DNA of 5,613 bases, from assembly GCA_029933275.1 (NCBI GenBank), contig JAOZOM010000124.1, positions 1 through 5,613 on the forward strand, written 5' to 3'. Below the pieces are notes generated by a model. The model saw only the letters and a list, made by a program, of their open reading frames with translations, was not told where the DNA came from and searched no databases. This document shows positions 1 to 5,543 of the stretch, piece by piece. Numbering within the stretch: position 1 is the first letter of the stretch; every line of letters begins with the position of its first letter. Both the position numbers and the translations under genes were made by a program. The stretch is from Anaerolineales bacterium (GTDB taxonomy: Bacteria; Chloroflexota; Anaerolineae; Anaerolineales; Villigracilaceae).

Positions 1-85
1 CAACTATGTATATCTGAAAGATTCTATATATCTGCTCGAAAAGCAGTGGTATGCAGAATATAACAGTTTAATAACTTGTCTACAA
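1..85. other. AT-rich stretch after thiP, no gene seen
   Basis: These bases follow the thiP stop codon in the direction of the operon. About 31% are G or C, well below the neighbouring thiP gene. Reading on from the end of thiP on the minus strand, the short frames that open near the thiP stop close after about 20-30 codons and do not resemble the expected ATPase ThiQ. There is a small hairpin (CTGCT at 32-36 with AGCAG at 42-46, loop of 5) but no T-run after it on either strand, so I do not call a terminator. Confidence 0.5.
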
Positions 86-1834
86 CTACCATTCTTCATT
101 CCCCACTCTCACCTTCTCTATCAACAAAATGCTCAAAGTTGTCAGAAGCATCAAAATTGTTGCCATCGCCATTGCCTGACCGTAGTTCATCCCGCCGGGT
201 TGGGACAGGAATCGGTAGATCGCCGTGGGGATGGTTGGGTACGTCGGGCGAGCCAAAAGGGAGGTCGCACCGAATTCGCCGAGGGAGAGGGTAAAAGCAA
301 ATGTCGCCGCGGCGAGGGTGGCGCGGGAGATGATCGGGAAGTCCACCTCCATCCACACTTTAAAGGGGGACGCGCCCAGCATGGATGCGGCTTCTCGGTA
401 GCGTTGCGGAATCGAAGCCAGCGCGGGTTGGAGGGCGCGAATAACGAAGGGCAGCGCAATCATTGTATGTGCGAGGGGAACGAGGAAGGGCGAAGCGATC
501 CAGTTGAGGGGCGGGCGGCTGAATGTGATGATAAAACCCAAGCCCAAGGTCACGGCGGACGCGCCGAGCGGGAGCATCAGCAGCGGATCGAGGAGGCGGT
601 CAAGGCGTTTCGGTTTCGCCAATGCTGATGCGACCGGAAATCCCAAAAGAAGAGAAAGGATGACCGTAATCCCCGCGTATTGAAGGGAATTTTTCGCGGC
701 TTGAATTGGCGGGACATAAAAACGCGAGCCCCGCCGATTGATGAAGAGTTCCTGATAGTAGGCGGTAGTAAATCCGCTTTGGATGCTCTCCCGCTCGCCC
801 CGATTTGCTTCGAGTTGGCTGATAGAGCGGAGCGGCAAAGCGAGCATGGGGAGAACGAAAAGGGCGAGGAGAAAGAAGAAGGAAGAAAGAAGGAAAACGC
901 GTTCGGGGAGGGTTTTGGCGCGGCGGATGCGGCTTCTTTTTTCACGCGGGGCATTTTTGACGCTTGTTTTTGCCAAGACTCGGCTATATAAAATCGAGAA
1001 GCTCAAGGTACAGAGCAGTTGAATCACAGAAAGCAACGCCGCGACGGGAAGGTTGAGCATCGAAAGCGTCTGGACGTAGATTTCGACTTCGAGGGTAGAG
1101 AAAGATGCCCCGCCGAGCAGTAAAATTACGCCAAAGCTGGTGAAATCGAAGAGAAAAACGAGGAGCGAGGCGGCAAAAATCGAGGGACGCAAAAGCGGCA
1201 AGGTGACGCGCCAAAAACTGCGCCAGCGATTTGCGCCCAGCAGACGCGCAGCCTCGTTGAGACGCGGATCAAGTTGCGAGAGGGCGTTCCCCACGATGCG
1301 GATGACGATAGTCGTGTTGTAGAAAACATGCGCCAGCAAAATTGCCCCGAGGGTGTGCATAAAATGAATCGGCGGCGTTTCTAAATGAAGCCAATTCATC
1401 AAGGTTAAATTAATCCAACCGCGCGCCCCGAGCAGGGCGTTGAAGCCTGCCGCAACGACCACAGTCGGGAGCATGAAGGGAACCGCGGTGAGGGCGCGTA
1501 AAAGCGATTTGCCGCGAAAATCGTAACGAGCAAAAAGATACGCGGCAGGCAAACCAACCAAGAGAGTTAATCCCATCGAGAGCAGAGCTTGATAGAGAGT
1601 AAAACCAAGACTATGCGCGGCTATCGCCAAAGATTTGGGTGCGTAAAAGGCAGGCGAAGAGACTCCCAATGCCAAAATTTTGAAGAGGGGGTAAAAGAAG
1701 AATAATCCGAGAAAGAGAAGGGCGGGGAGCCAGCGAAAAAACGAACCGCGAAGACGCCAAGAGCGCGAAGAAAAGAAAGATTTTTTCTTGGTGTTTTTAA
1801 ACTTGGCGTTCTTTGCGCTTTGGCGGTTAGACAT
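86..1834 (-). CDS. thiP: Thiamine ABC transporter permease, fused two-domain (ThiP)
   Basis: This is the inner-membrane channel of a thiamine importer, which takes substrate from ThiB and is powered by an ATPase (ThiQ) not present here. The protein has 582 residues (E. coli ThiP has about 536). Hydrophobic segments recur throughout, in two homologous halves joined by a basic cytosolic linker near residues 288-310. Each half carries an EAA loop that contacts the ATPase: NEAARLLGA near residue 193 and REAASMLGA near residue 480. Segments such as FTSFGVILLLGG and SLGEFGATSLLA fit ThiP. A fused iron(III) permease (FbpB/SfuB type) has the same architecture, but the TPP riboswitch, ThiN and ThiB in the operon decide for thiamine. 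I chose the ATG at 1834 because it shares its A with the thiB stop (TAATG), which suggests translational coupling; the in-frame GTG at 1870 would lie inside thiB and has no good ribosome site. Residues 3 to about 30 are encoded by a palindromic repeat. Confidence 0.9.
   Translation of the reverse strand: MSNRQSAKNAKFKNTKKKSFFSSRSWRLRGSFFRWLPALLFLGLFFFYPLFKILALGVSSPAFYAPKSLAIAAHSLGFTLYQALLSMGLTLLVGLPAAYLFARYDFRGKSLLRALTAVPFMLPTVVVAAGFNALLGARGWINLTLMNWLHLETPPIHFMHTLGAILLAHVFYNTTIVIRIVGNALSQLDPRLNEAARLLGANRWRSFWRVTLPLLRPSIFAASLLVFLFDFTSFGVILLLGGASFSTLEVEIYVQTLSMLNLPVAALLSVIQLLCTLSFSILYSRVLAKTSVKNAPREKRSRIRRAKTLPERVFLLSSFFFLLALFVLPMLALPLRSISQLEANRGERESIQSGFTTAYYQELFINRRGSRFYVPPIQAAKNSLQYAGITVILSLLLGFPVASALAKPKRLDRLLDPLLMLPLGASAVTLGLGFIITFSRPPLNWIASPFLVPLAHTMIALPFVIRALQPALASIPQRYREAASMLGASPFKVWMEVDFPIISRATLAAATFAFTLSLGEFGATSLLARPTYPTIPTAIYRFLSQPGGMNYGQAMAMATILMLLTTLSILLIEKVRVGNEEW
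1744..1828. repeat. Imperfect palindromic repeat inside the 5' end of thiP
   Basis: The left arm (1744-1770) and right arm (1802-1828) are each 27 bases; the right arm's reverse complement matches the left at 21 of 27 positions. The 31-base spacer contains a smaller A-rich/T-rich inverted pair (AAGAAA against TTTCTT). The arms are built from degenerate units of about 9 bases resembling CGCCAAAG and CGCAAAGAA. From memory, similar palindromes (CTTGGCG..TTTGCG type) are dispersed, mostly intergenic, in many environmental bacterial genomes; I cannot check copy number here. It starts two codons into thiP and stays open in the thiP frame, encoding a polar, Lys/Arg-rich tail before the first membrane segment, which begins near residue 35. 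Confidence 0.75.
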
Positions 1835-2868
1835 TATTTCAAAACCGTCTCCGTCCAATCTTGAATCCACTGCTCACGGTTTTTCGCAATCAAATTGGGG
1901 GCAAGGCTGGCGGGATTTTCGGGCATCTCCGCATATTTCACGAATTCGGCGGGGAGTTTCGCAGAGGGCAAAACAGGATAAACAAAGATCTGCATCGGCA
2001 TATCTTCTTGGAATTCGGTGGAGAGCATAAAATCGACAAAGGCTTCGGCGAGCGCGCGATTCTCTGTTCCGGCGAGGATACCGACAAACTCGATTTGACG
2101 AAAGCAAGTTTCAAGAATGGAGGCGGTTGGGGCATCATCTAGCGCAGTTTCGGCAAAAATCACCTCTGCCGCGGGGCTAGAGCCATAAGAGACGACCATC
2201 GGCTGCGCGCCATGTCCCGAAGAGGCACTGAAATTAGTGTAATAAGCTGTTTCCCAGCCGTCTGCCACGACTACGCCGTTTTCACGCAATCCCGCCCAAT
2301 AATCCAGATAGCCATCCTCGCCAAAATGGGCGATGGTCGCCATCAAGAATGCTAATCCGGGCGAAGAAGTGGCGGGGTTTTCAACGGCAAGCAAGCCCTT
2401 ATATTCCGACTTGAGCAAATCTTCAAAACTCGAAGGGATAGCTAAATCCTTTTCTGTGAAGTAGGCTTTATCGTAATTGATGCAAACATCGCCAAAATCA
2501 ACGGGTAAAAGGTGATTTGAGCTATCCAACTGAAATTGGGACGGGACTTTTGCCAAAGCGGGCGCATCGTAAGGCTCGAAAATCTCAGCTTCGAGGGCGC
2601 GCGAGAGAAAGGTGTTATCCACGCCGAAAAAGACATCCGCGAGAGGGGCATCTTTGGTCAAGATAGCTTTATTCAGCGCAGCTCCCGCATCCCCGCTGGC
2701 GAGGAAAACCACTTCCACGCCCTGCGCTTCTTCAAACGCCGCAATCACTTCTTCGCTGACGGCGAAAGAATCATGCGTCATTACGGTTAACGTGGTCGGC
2801 GCGGCGGTTTTTGGCGCGCAGGCGGTGAGAGCGAGCGCGAGGGTTAAGAAAAGTATTTTTTTAAACAT
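1834..2868 (-). CDS. thiB: Thiamine-binding lipoprotein of ABC importer (ThiB/TbpA)
   Basis: This extracytoplasmic solute-binding protein delivers thiamine, and in characterised relatives also thiamine phosphates, to ThiP. It has 344 residues (E. coli ThiB about 327). Residues 1-17 form a lipoprotein signal: two lysines, a hydrophobic run and the lipobox LTAC with Cys17 as the lipidated residue. This fits membrane anchoring rather than a free periplasmic protein as in E. coli. Family features are DVFFGVDN (residues 78-85), the DGWETAYY stretch with Trp205 (it aligns by eye with the KGWSEAY stretch of E. coli TbpA, whose Trp stacks on the ligand), and SYGSSP (227-232). I chose the ATG at 2868 because AAGGAG lies five bases upstream (2874-2879) and the signal peptide starts there; an upstream in-frame TTG at 2913 would place 15 extra residues before the signal. 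It overlaps thiN by 8 bases upstream and thiP by one base downstream. Confidence 0.92.
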   Translation of the reverse strand: MFKKILFLTLALALTACAPKTAAPTTLTVMTHDSFAVSEEVIAAFEEAQGVEVVFLASGDAGAALNKAILTKDAPLADVFFGVDNTFLSRALEAEIFEPYDAPALAKVPSQFQLDSSNHLLPVDFGDVCINYDKAYFTEKDLAIPSSFEDLLKSEYKGLLAVENPATSSPGLAFLMATIAHFGEDGYLDYWAGLRENGVVVADGWETAYYTNFSASSGHGAQPMVVSYGSSPAAEVIFAETALDDAPTASILETCFRQIEFVGILAGTENRALAEAFVDFMLSTEFQEDMPMQIFVYPVLPSAKLPAEFVKYAEMPENPASLAPNLIAKNREQWIQDWTETVLK

Positions 2869-3535
2869 GGGTTCTCCTTGTATATAAACCTGACAAGTTT
2901 CGCGTATGAACAATCAACAACAACCCGCTTTCGATTTGGATTTTGGCGACATCGCCCAGCATCTCATTGCTGATGCCGCGCGTTTTATGAGGATAAAGAA
3001 TCTCGTTTTGGAGTGACCAGCGCAACCCTTCGGTGCAGATTCCGTGAACAGGATTGCCCCAGGGGATTAACGAGATGATTTCCCCGTTTCGCGCGTGGAT
3101 TTGGGCGTGCTTCCGCACAAAATACACCTCTTCGATCCCATCATCGAGGCGTAAATCCAGCCCAAGCAGGGATTCGTCTGTCAGCAGTGACAAATTTCCC
3201 AGCGTTTGGTCGAGCCGACCGCCCAACGCGGCGATGAGCAGAATCCGCTCGTAACCGGCGTTGATGGCGTAATCGAGAGCCAGTTCGAGGTCGGTCTCGT
3301 CTTTATCGGTGGGATATTGCCGAATCTCAACCTGATTCTCTTCGAGGACGCGCCGATCAGCAGAATCCAGCGAATCGAGATCGCCGATGACGACAGCCGG
3401 AAGCAAGCCCAAATTAAGCGCGTGCCGAGTCCCGCCGTCCACCGCTATAATGAAATCATCATCACGAATTAGCTTTTTTGCGGCATCCAAATCGGGCAAA
3501 TTCCCGTTAATAAAAATGATGGCACGGTTTTTCAT
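2861..3535 (-). CDS. thiN: Thiamine pyrophosphokinase (thiamine diphosphokinase)
   Basis: This cytosolic enzyme transfers pyrophosphate from ATP to thiamine, giving TPP directly, and so completes salvage of imported thiamine. It has 224 residues, near the usual length (B. subtilis ThiN about 214). Family motifs occur in order: AVDGG (residues 31-35), GDLDS (51-55), TDKDETDLE (76-84), which carries the acidic residues expected around Mg-ATP, and GGRLDQ (105-110). The C-terminal beta-rich thiamine-binding domain includes a late SN pair near residue 189. In relatives I recall, the GGRLD motif is usually followed by His; here it is Gln110. I chose the ATG at 3535, which gives the typical N-terminus MKNRAIIF. 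The in-frame ATG at 3595 lies inside the conserved riboswitch core and would be translated through the terminator hairpin. AGGA at 3546-3549 is a weak ribosome site with 10 bases to the ATG. The last 8 bases (ATGTTTAA) also start thiB. Confidence 0.92.
   Translation of the reverse strand: MKNRAIIFINGNLPDLDAAKKLIRDDDFIIAVDGGTRHALNLGLLPAVVIGDLDSLDSADRRVLEENQVEIRQYPTDKDETDLELALDYAINAGYERILLIAALGGRLDQTLGNLSLLTDESLLGLDLRLDDGIEEVYFVRKHAQIHARNGEIISLIPWGNPVHGICTEGLRWSLQNEILYPHKTRGISNEMLGDVAKIQIESGLLLIVHTRNLSGLYTRRTHV
2874..2879 (-). promoter_or_regulatory. Ribosome binding site of thiB
   Basis: AAGGAG on the minus strand with five bases to the ATG at 2868. It lies within the last codons of thiN, so ribosomes finishing thiN pass over it. 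It settles the thiB start against the upstream TTG. Confidence 0.85.
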
Positions 3536-3569
3536 AAAAAAAACATCCTGCCAAGGGAAGGATGTTTTT
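3536..3569 (-). terminator. Riboswitch expression platform: intrinsic terminator hairpin
   Basis: A perfect 11-bp inverted repeat (3539-3549 with 3559-3569) surrounds a 9-base loop. On the minus strand the second arm runs into eight consecutive T, the last of which is next to the thiN ATG. This is the form of a Rho-independent terminator placed after a TPP aptamer. The same arm contains AGGA (3546-3549), the only ribosome-site candidate for thiN, so the closed hairpin would also hide it. A competing antiterminator can be drawn by pairing the TTTTG just after the aptamer with the CAAAA of the first arm; that pairing is inference. Confidence 0.82.
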
Positions 3570-3579
3570 GATAGGCAAA

Positions 3580-3661
3580 ATCCCTCCGCCGGCATTATCC
3601 GGATCAGGTTATGCGGGTCGAGCGTAAACGCTCCTCTCAGCCAATGAAGGCTCCCCGTTCA
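3580..3661 (-). promoter_or_regulatory. TPP riboswitch aptamer (THI element)
   Basis: This RNA aptamer binds thiamine pyrophosphate. On the minus strand the conserved blocks appear in order: GGGGAGCC (3656-3649), the pyrimidine-sensing CTGAGAGG (3640-3633), an optional P3a hairpin AGCG-TTTA-CGCT (3632-3621), GACCCG closing P2 against CGGG (3657-3654), then ACCTGATCCGGATAATGCCGG ending in GGAGGGA (3609-3581), with CCGG/CCGG forming P5. A strong P1 stem is not obvious, which is unusual for a switch that depends on it. It precedes thiN-thiB-thiP, so by family precedent TPP binding should switch the operon off. Confidence 0.96.
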
Positions 3662-3672
3662 AATGTAATCTT

Positions 3673-3701
3673 ATTTAACCCCCAAAGAAGATTCTTGTCA
3701 A
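3673..3701 (-). promoter_or_regulatory. Promoter of the thiN-thiB-thiP operon
   Basis: On the minus strand a perfect -35 box TTGACA (3701-3696), a 17-base spacer and a -10 box TTAAAT (3678-3673, four of six consensus bases). Transcription should begin near 3664-3667, only a few bases before the riboswitch aptamer, which is the expected layout. Confidence 0.7.
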
Positions 3702-3708
3702 ATATCTT
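3688..3708. promoter_or_regulatory. 21-bp dyad over the shared -35 boxes, possible operator
   Basis: The pattern is AAGATnnTTG-T-CAAnnATCTT, centred on 3698, with 8 of 10 arm positions complementary. It covers the -35 boxes of both divergent promoters. A dimeric repressor or activator could bind here, but part of the symmetry arises simply because TTGACA and TTGTCA overlap. No regulator gene is visible in the window. Confidence 0.3.
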
Positions 3709-3725
3709 TAAAGTTAAAGTATAAT
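3695..3725 (+). promoter_or_regulatory. Promoter of the REC-GGDEF gene, probably leaderless
   Basis: A perfect -10 box TATAAT (3720-3725) with a -35-like TTGTCA (3695-3700) at a 19-base spacing, two longer than ideal. The -10 box ends six bases before the ATG at 3732, so transcription would start at or within a base or two of the start codon. There is no ribosome-site sequence before this ATG. Confidence 0.65.
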
Positions 3726-3731
3726 CACGCC

Positions 3732-4652
3732 ATGTTGAAGATTTTGGTTGTTGACGATGAACAAATAGATCGGCGCGTTGTAGAAAAAACGCTGGCGCGT
3801 TTGGGACACGATGTTATTCTCGCCGATAGCGGAGAGGCTGCTTGGAAAATCATCCAAGAGGAGCCGATTCGTTTTGTTCTCACTGATTGGAATATGCCGC
3901 TCATGACCGGGATTGATTTAATTAAGAAAATCCGCTCAACAACCTTGCCGAGCTATGTTTATACCATTCTCGTTACTTCTAATAGTAAAGACGAGGATAT
4001 AGTAAAAGGGCTTTATGCGGGGGCAGATGATTACATCACTAAACCATTTAACCCTACCGAATTAGAAGCCCGCGTAGCTGTTGGTGAGCGGATGCTTGCT
4101 CTTGAAGACGGTTTAATGCAAGCGAATAATCAGCTTGAAAAATTGGCTATGGTCGATAGTTTAACGGGGCTACTCAATCGGCGTGCCATTTATAAATTTG
4201 CGCGCGGCGAATTAGAACGCGCACGCCGCGTTTCCGAGCCGATTAGTGTCATTTTCTTGGATATTGATAAATTTAAGAGTGTCAACGATGAATTCGGTCA
4301 TCTCACCGGTGATGAAGCATTAAGATTGGTGGCACAAGTGATTAAAAAACGTAGCCGTGCTTATGATGGTCTTGGGCGTTGGGCGGGCGATGAGTTTTTG
4401 GTCGTTTTGCCCGGTGCGAGTGCGACAGATGCCCAAAAAGCGGCGACACGCATCGTTGCAGGCATCGCTGCCACAAAACTAGCCATTCCGGATGGCGGTA
4501 TTCTTTCACTTTCTGCGAGTGCAGGCGTGACAACCCAAGCAAAAATGACCGGAGCGATTGCGATTCTAGACGATATTATTCAAGCCGCTGACGAAGCTCT
4601 TTATAGAGCCAAAGATGCGGGCGGCAATCAAGTAGCAGCCACTCGGCTCTGA
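3732..4652 (+). CDS. Response regulator with GGDEF output, probable diguanylate cyclase
   Basis: This cytosolic two-domain signalling protein has 306 residues. Residues 1-120 are a receiver domain with acidic pair Asp8/Asp9, phospho-acceptor Asp52 (TDWNMP), switch Thr82 and Lys104 (TKP), so all catalytic positions are intact. A helical linker (about 120-140) leads to a GGDEF domain starting at DSLTGLLNRR (142-151), with the metal-binding FLDIDKFKSVND (175-186). The signature is AGDEF (218-222) rather than GGDEF; Ala at the first position occurs in some active cyclases. An inhibitory site RxxD (Arg209-Asp212) sits five residues before it, as in product-inhibited enzymes. Phosphorylation would be expected to drive dimerisation and synthesis of cyclic-di-GMP from two GTP. 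The start codon lies directly after a -10 box with no ribosome site. An HPt gene follows after 8 bases, suggesting a phosphorelay. Activity is inferred, not shown. Confidence 0.93.
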   Translation: MLKILVVDDEQIDRRVVEKTLARLGHDVILADSGEAAWKIIQEEPIRFVLTDWNMPLMTGIDLIKKIRSTTLPSYVYTILVTSNSKDEDIVKGLYAGADDYITKPFNPTELEARVAVGERMLALEDGLMQANNQLEKLAMVDSLTGLLNRRAIYKFARGELERARRVSEPISVIFLDIDKFKSVNDEFGHLTGDEALRLVAQVIKKRSRAYDGLGRWAGDEFLVVLPGASATDAQKAATRIVAGIAATKLAIPDGGILSLSASAGVTTQAKMTGAIAILDDIIQAADEALYRAKDAGGNQVAATRL

Positions 4653-4660
4653 GGAAAGAT

Positions 4661-5005
4661 ATGTCAATCGATCCCGCTGCCCTCGAAGTTTATCGTGAAA
4701 TCATGGGCGATGAAATGGATGCCTTTATCGCCGATATTCTCAAGAATTTTTATACGAACGTGCGTGATCTAATTGCTTCGTTGGATAAAACGTTGGCAGA
4801 AAACGATGTGGAGGGATTTACCCGCGCCGCACATACCCTCAAGACCACTACCGCTACAGTCGGTGCGAGACGTGTTTCCAGCTTGGCAATTGATTTAGAA
4901 GCACGGGGAGGGACTGAGCCGTTACCTGATCTTTTGCCTCTCCTCTCTGAGCTTAAAGAGGCTTACGAAGAGGCAGAAATAAAACTGAAAGAACTATACG
5001 ATTAA
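4661..5005 (+). CDS. HPt-domain phosphotransfer protein
   Basis: This is a stand-alone histidine phosphotransfer protein of 114 residues, mostly alpha-helical, with no membrane segment. The active motif is AHTLKTTTATVGA with phospho-accepting His58. The usual family pattern is HxLKGxxxxxGA; here the Gly after the Lys is Thr62, while Lys61 and the distal GA are kept. Such proteins shuttle phosphoryl groups between a hybrid histidine kinase and a response regulator. The gene starts 8 bases after the REC-GGDEF gene, with ribosome site GAGGA (4651-4655) overlapping that gene's stop codon, so the two are almost certainly co-transcribed and the obvious partner is Asp52 of the upstream receiver. No histidine kinase is present in the window. 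The C-terminal 25 residues are rich in Glu and Lys and likely form a final long helix. Confidence 0.88.
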   Translation: MSIDPAALEVYREIMGDEMDAFIADILKNFYTNVRDLIASLDKTLAENDVEGFTRAAHTLKTTTATVGARRVSSLAIDLEARGGTEPLPDLLPLLSELKEAYEEAEIKLKELYD

Positions 5006-5007
5006 GC

Positions 5008-5044
5008 ACTAAATCGCCAAAAAATGTGATTTTGGCGATTTGGT
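5008..5044 (+). terminator. Strong hairpin between the HPt gene and slyD
   Basis: A perfect 12-bp inverted repeat (5011-5022 with 5030-5041, loop of 7) extends to 15 bp (5008-5022 with 5030-5044) with one G-T pair. It begins three bases after the HPt stop codon. The stem is AT-rich at both ends around a CGCC core. It is not followed by a long T-run on the plus strand, so it may end transcription only partly, protect the 3' end of the upstream mRNA, or act as a processing site. It lies just upstream of the slyD ribosome site. Confidence 0.5.
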
Positions 5045-5060
5045 ATTTAAAGGAGACCAA

Positions 5061-5543
5061 ATGTCTAAAAAAGTAGAAGAAAATCTCATTATCGCGATTG
5101 ACTACACCTTAACCGTGGGAGATGAAGTCGTTGATTCATCTGAAGGACGCGAGCCGCTGGAATTTTTGCAAGGGGCTGGCAATATCATTCTCGGATTAGA
5201 GCGCGAGATGCTCAATATGGCAATCGGAGAAAGCAAGAAAGTGACTGTCTCTCCCGCGGAGGGATACGGCGAAATAGATAATGAAGCCTTTATGGAAATC
5301 CCCACCAATCAATTTCCAGAAAATGTCCCCGTAGAAGTCGGGACGGAGTTAGAAGTTAAAAATGAAGAAGGGGAGCCAGCCTATGTGCGGATTGATAAAG
5401 TGGAAAATAATATTGCTCTTCTAAATTTCAACCATCCGCTGGCGGGAAAAGAGTTGAATTTTGACGTGAAAGTGATTTCTATCCGAGAACCCAGCGAAGA
5501 AGAGTTGGCGCACGGACACGTTCATCATCACCACGAGCATTGA
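5061..5543 (+). CDS. slyD: SlyD-like FKBP-type peptidyl-prolyl cis-trans isomerase
   Basis: This cytosolic folding helper combines prolyl isomerase and chaperone activity; E. coli SlyD also binds nickel and assists hydrogenase maturation. It has 160 residues (E. coli about 196, the difference being mainly a shorter tail). The FKBP core is split by an insert-in-flap chaperone domain (about residues 70-125). Recognisable parts are FLQGAGNIILGLE (35-47), the AEGYG flap entry (66-70), and NHPLAGKELNFDVKV (124-138), a SlyD signature. The end, EEELAHGHVHHHHEH, matches the start of the E. coli metal-binding tail and has seven histidines in ten residues but no cysteine. I chose the ATG at 5061 because AAGGAG (5050-5055) precedes it closely; the in-frame TTG at 5040 lies upstream of that site. 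It may be read through from the HPt gene or have its own promoter; I see no clear one. Confidence 0.93.
   Translation: MSKKVEENLIIAIDYTLTVGDEVVDSSEGREPLEFLQGAGNIILGLEREMLNMAIGESKKVTVSPAEGYGEIDNEAFMEIPTNQFPENVPVEVGTELEVKNEEGEPAYVRIDKVENNIALLNFNHPLAGKELNFDVKVISIREPSEEELAHGHVHHHHEH

Noticed and set aside
41..60. AAGCAGTGGTAT at 41-52 equals the first 12 bases of a common cDNA template-switching primer as I remember it.
   Set aside because: The match breaks after 12 bases apart from a short GCAGA similarity, and it sits inside the sequence rather than at its end. Chance is the simpler explanation, although the AT-rich left edge leaves an assembly artefact possible.
200..628. Plus-strand open frame of 142 codons opposite thiP.
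   Set aside because: It is antisense to well-conserved membrane segments, has a low-complexity Gly/Arg/Glu composition, and shows no family features. The same holds for the 680-991 and 783-1022 frames.
866..897. 32-base uninterrupted purine run on the plus strand, a possible triplex-forming tract.
   Set aside because: It is explained by Phe, Leu and Ser codons of a membrane segment in thiP on the other strand.
86..2868. Iron(III) ABC importer (FbpA/FbpB type) as the identity of the binding protein and permease.
   Set aside because: The fused permease architecture is shared, but the TPP riboswitch, the thiN partner and the ThiB-type motifs (DVFFGVDN, DGWETAYY) all point to thiamine.
3533..3595. 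Upstream ATG at 3595 as the thiN start.
   Set aside because: It is part of the conserved riboswitch core (GGATAATGCCGG) and would be translated through the terminator hairpin; the added 20 residues do not belong to the ThiN fold.
3595..3731. A small gene in the intergenic region.
   Set aside because: The space is fully used by the riboswitch and two promoters, and I see no frame with a ribosome site.
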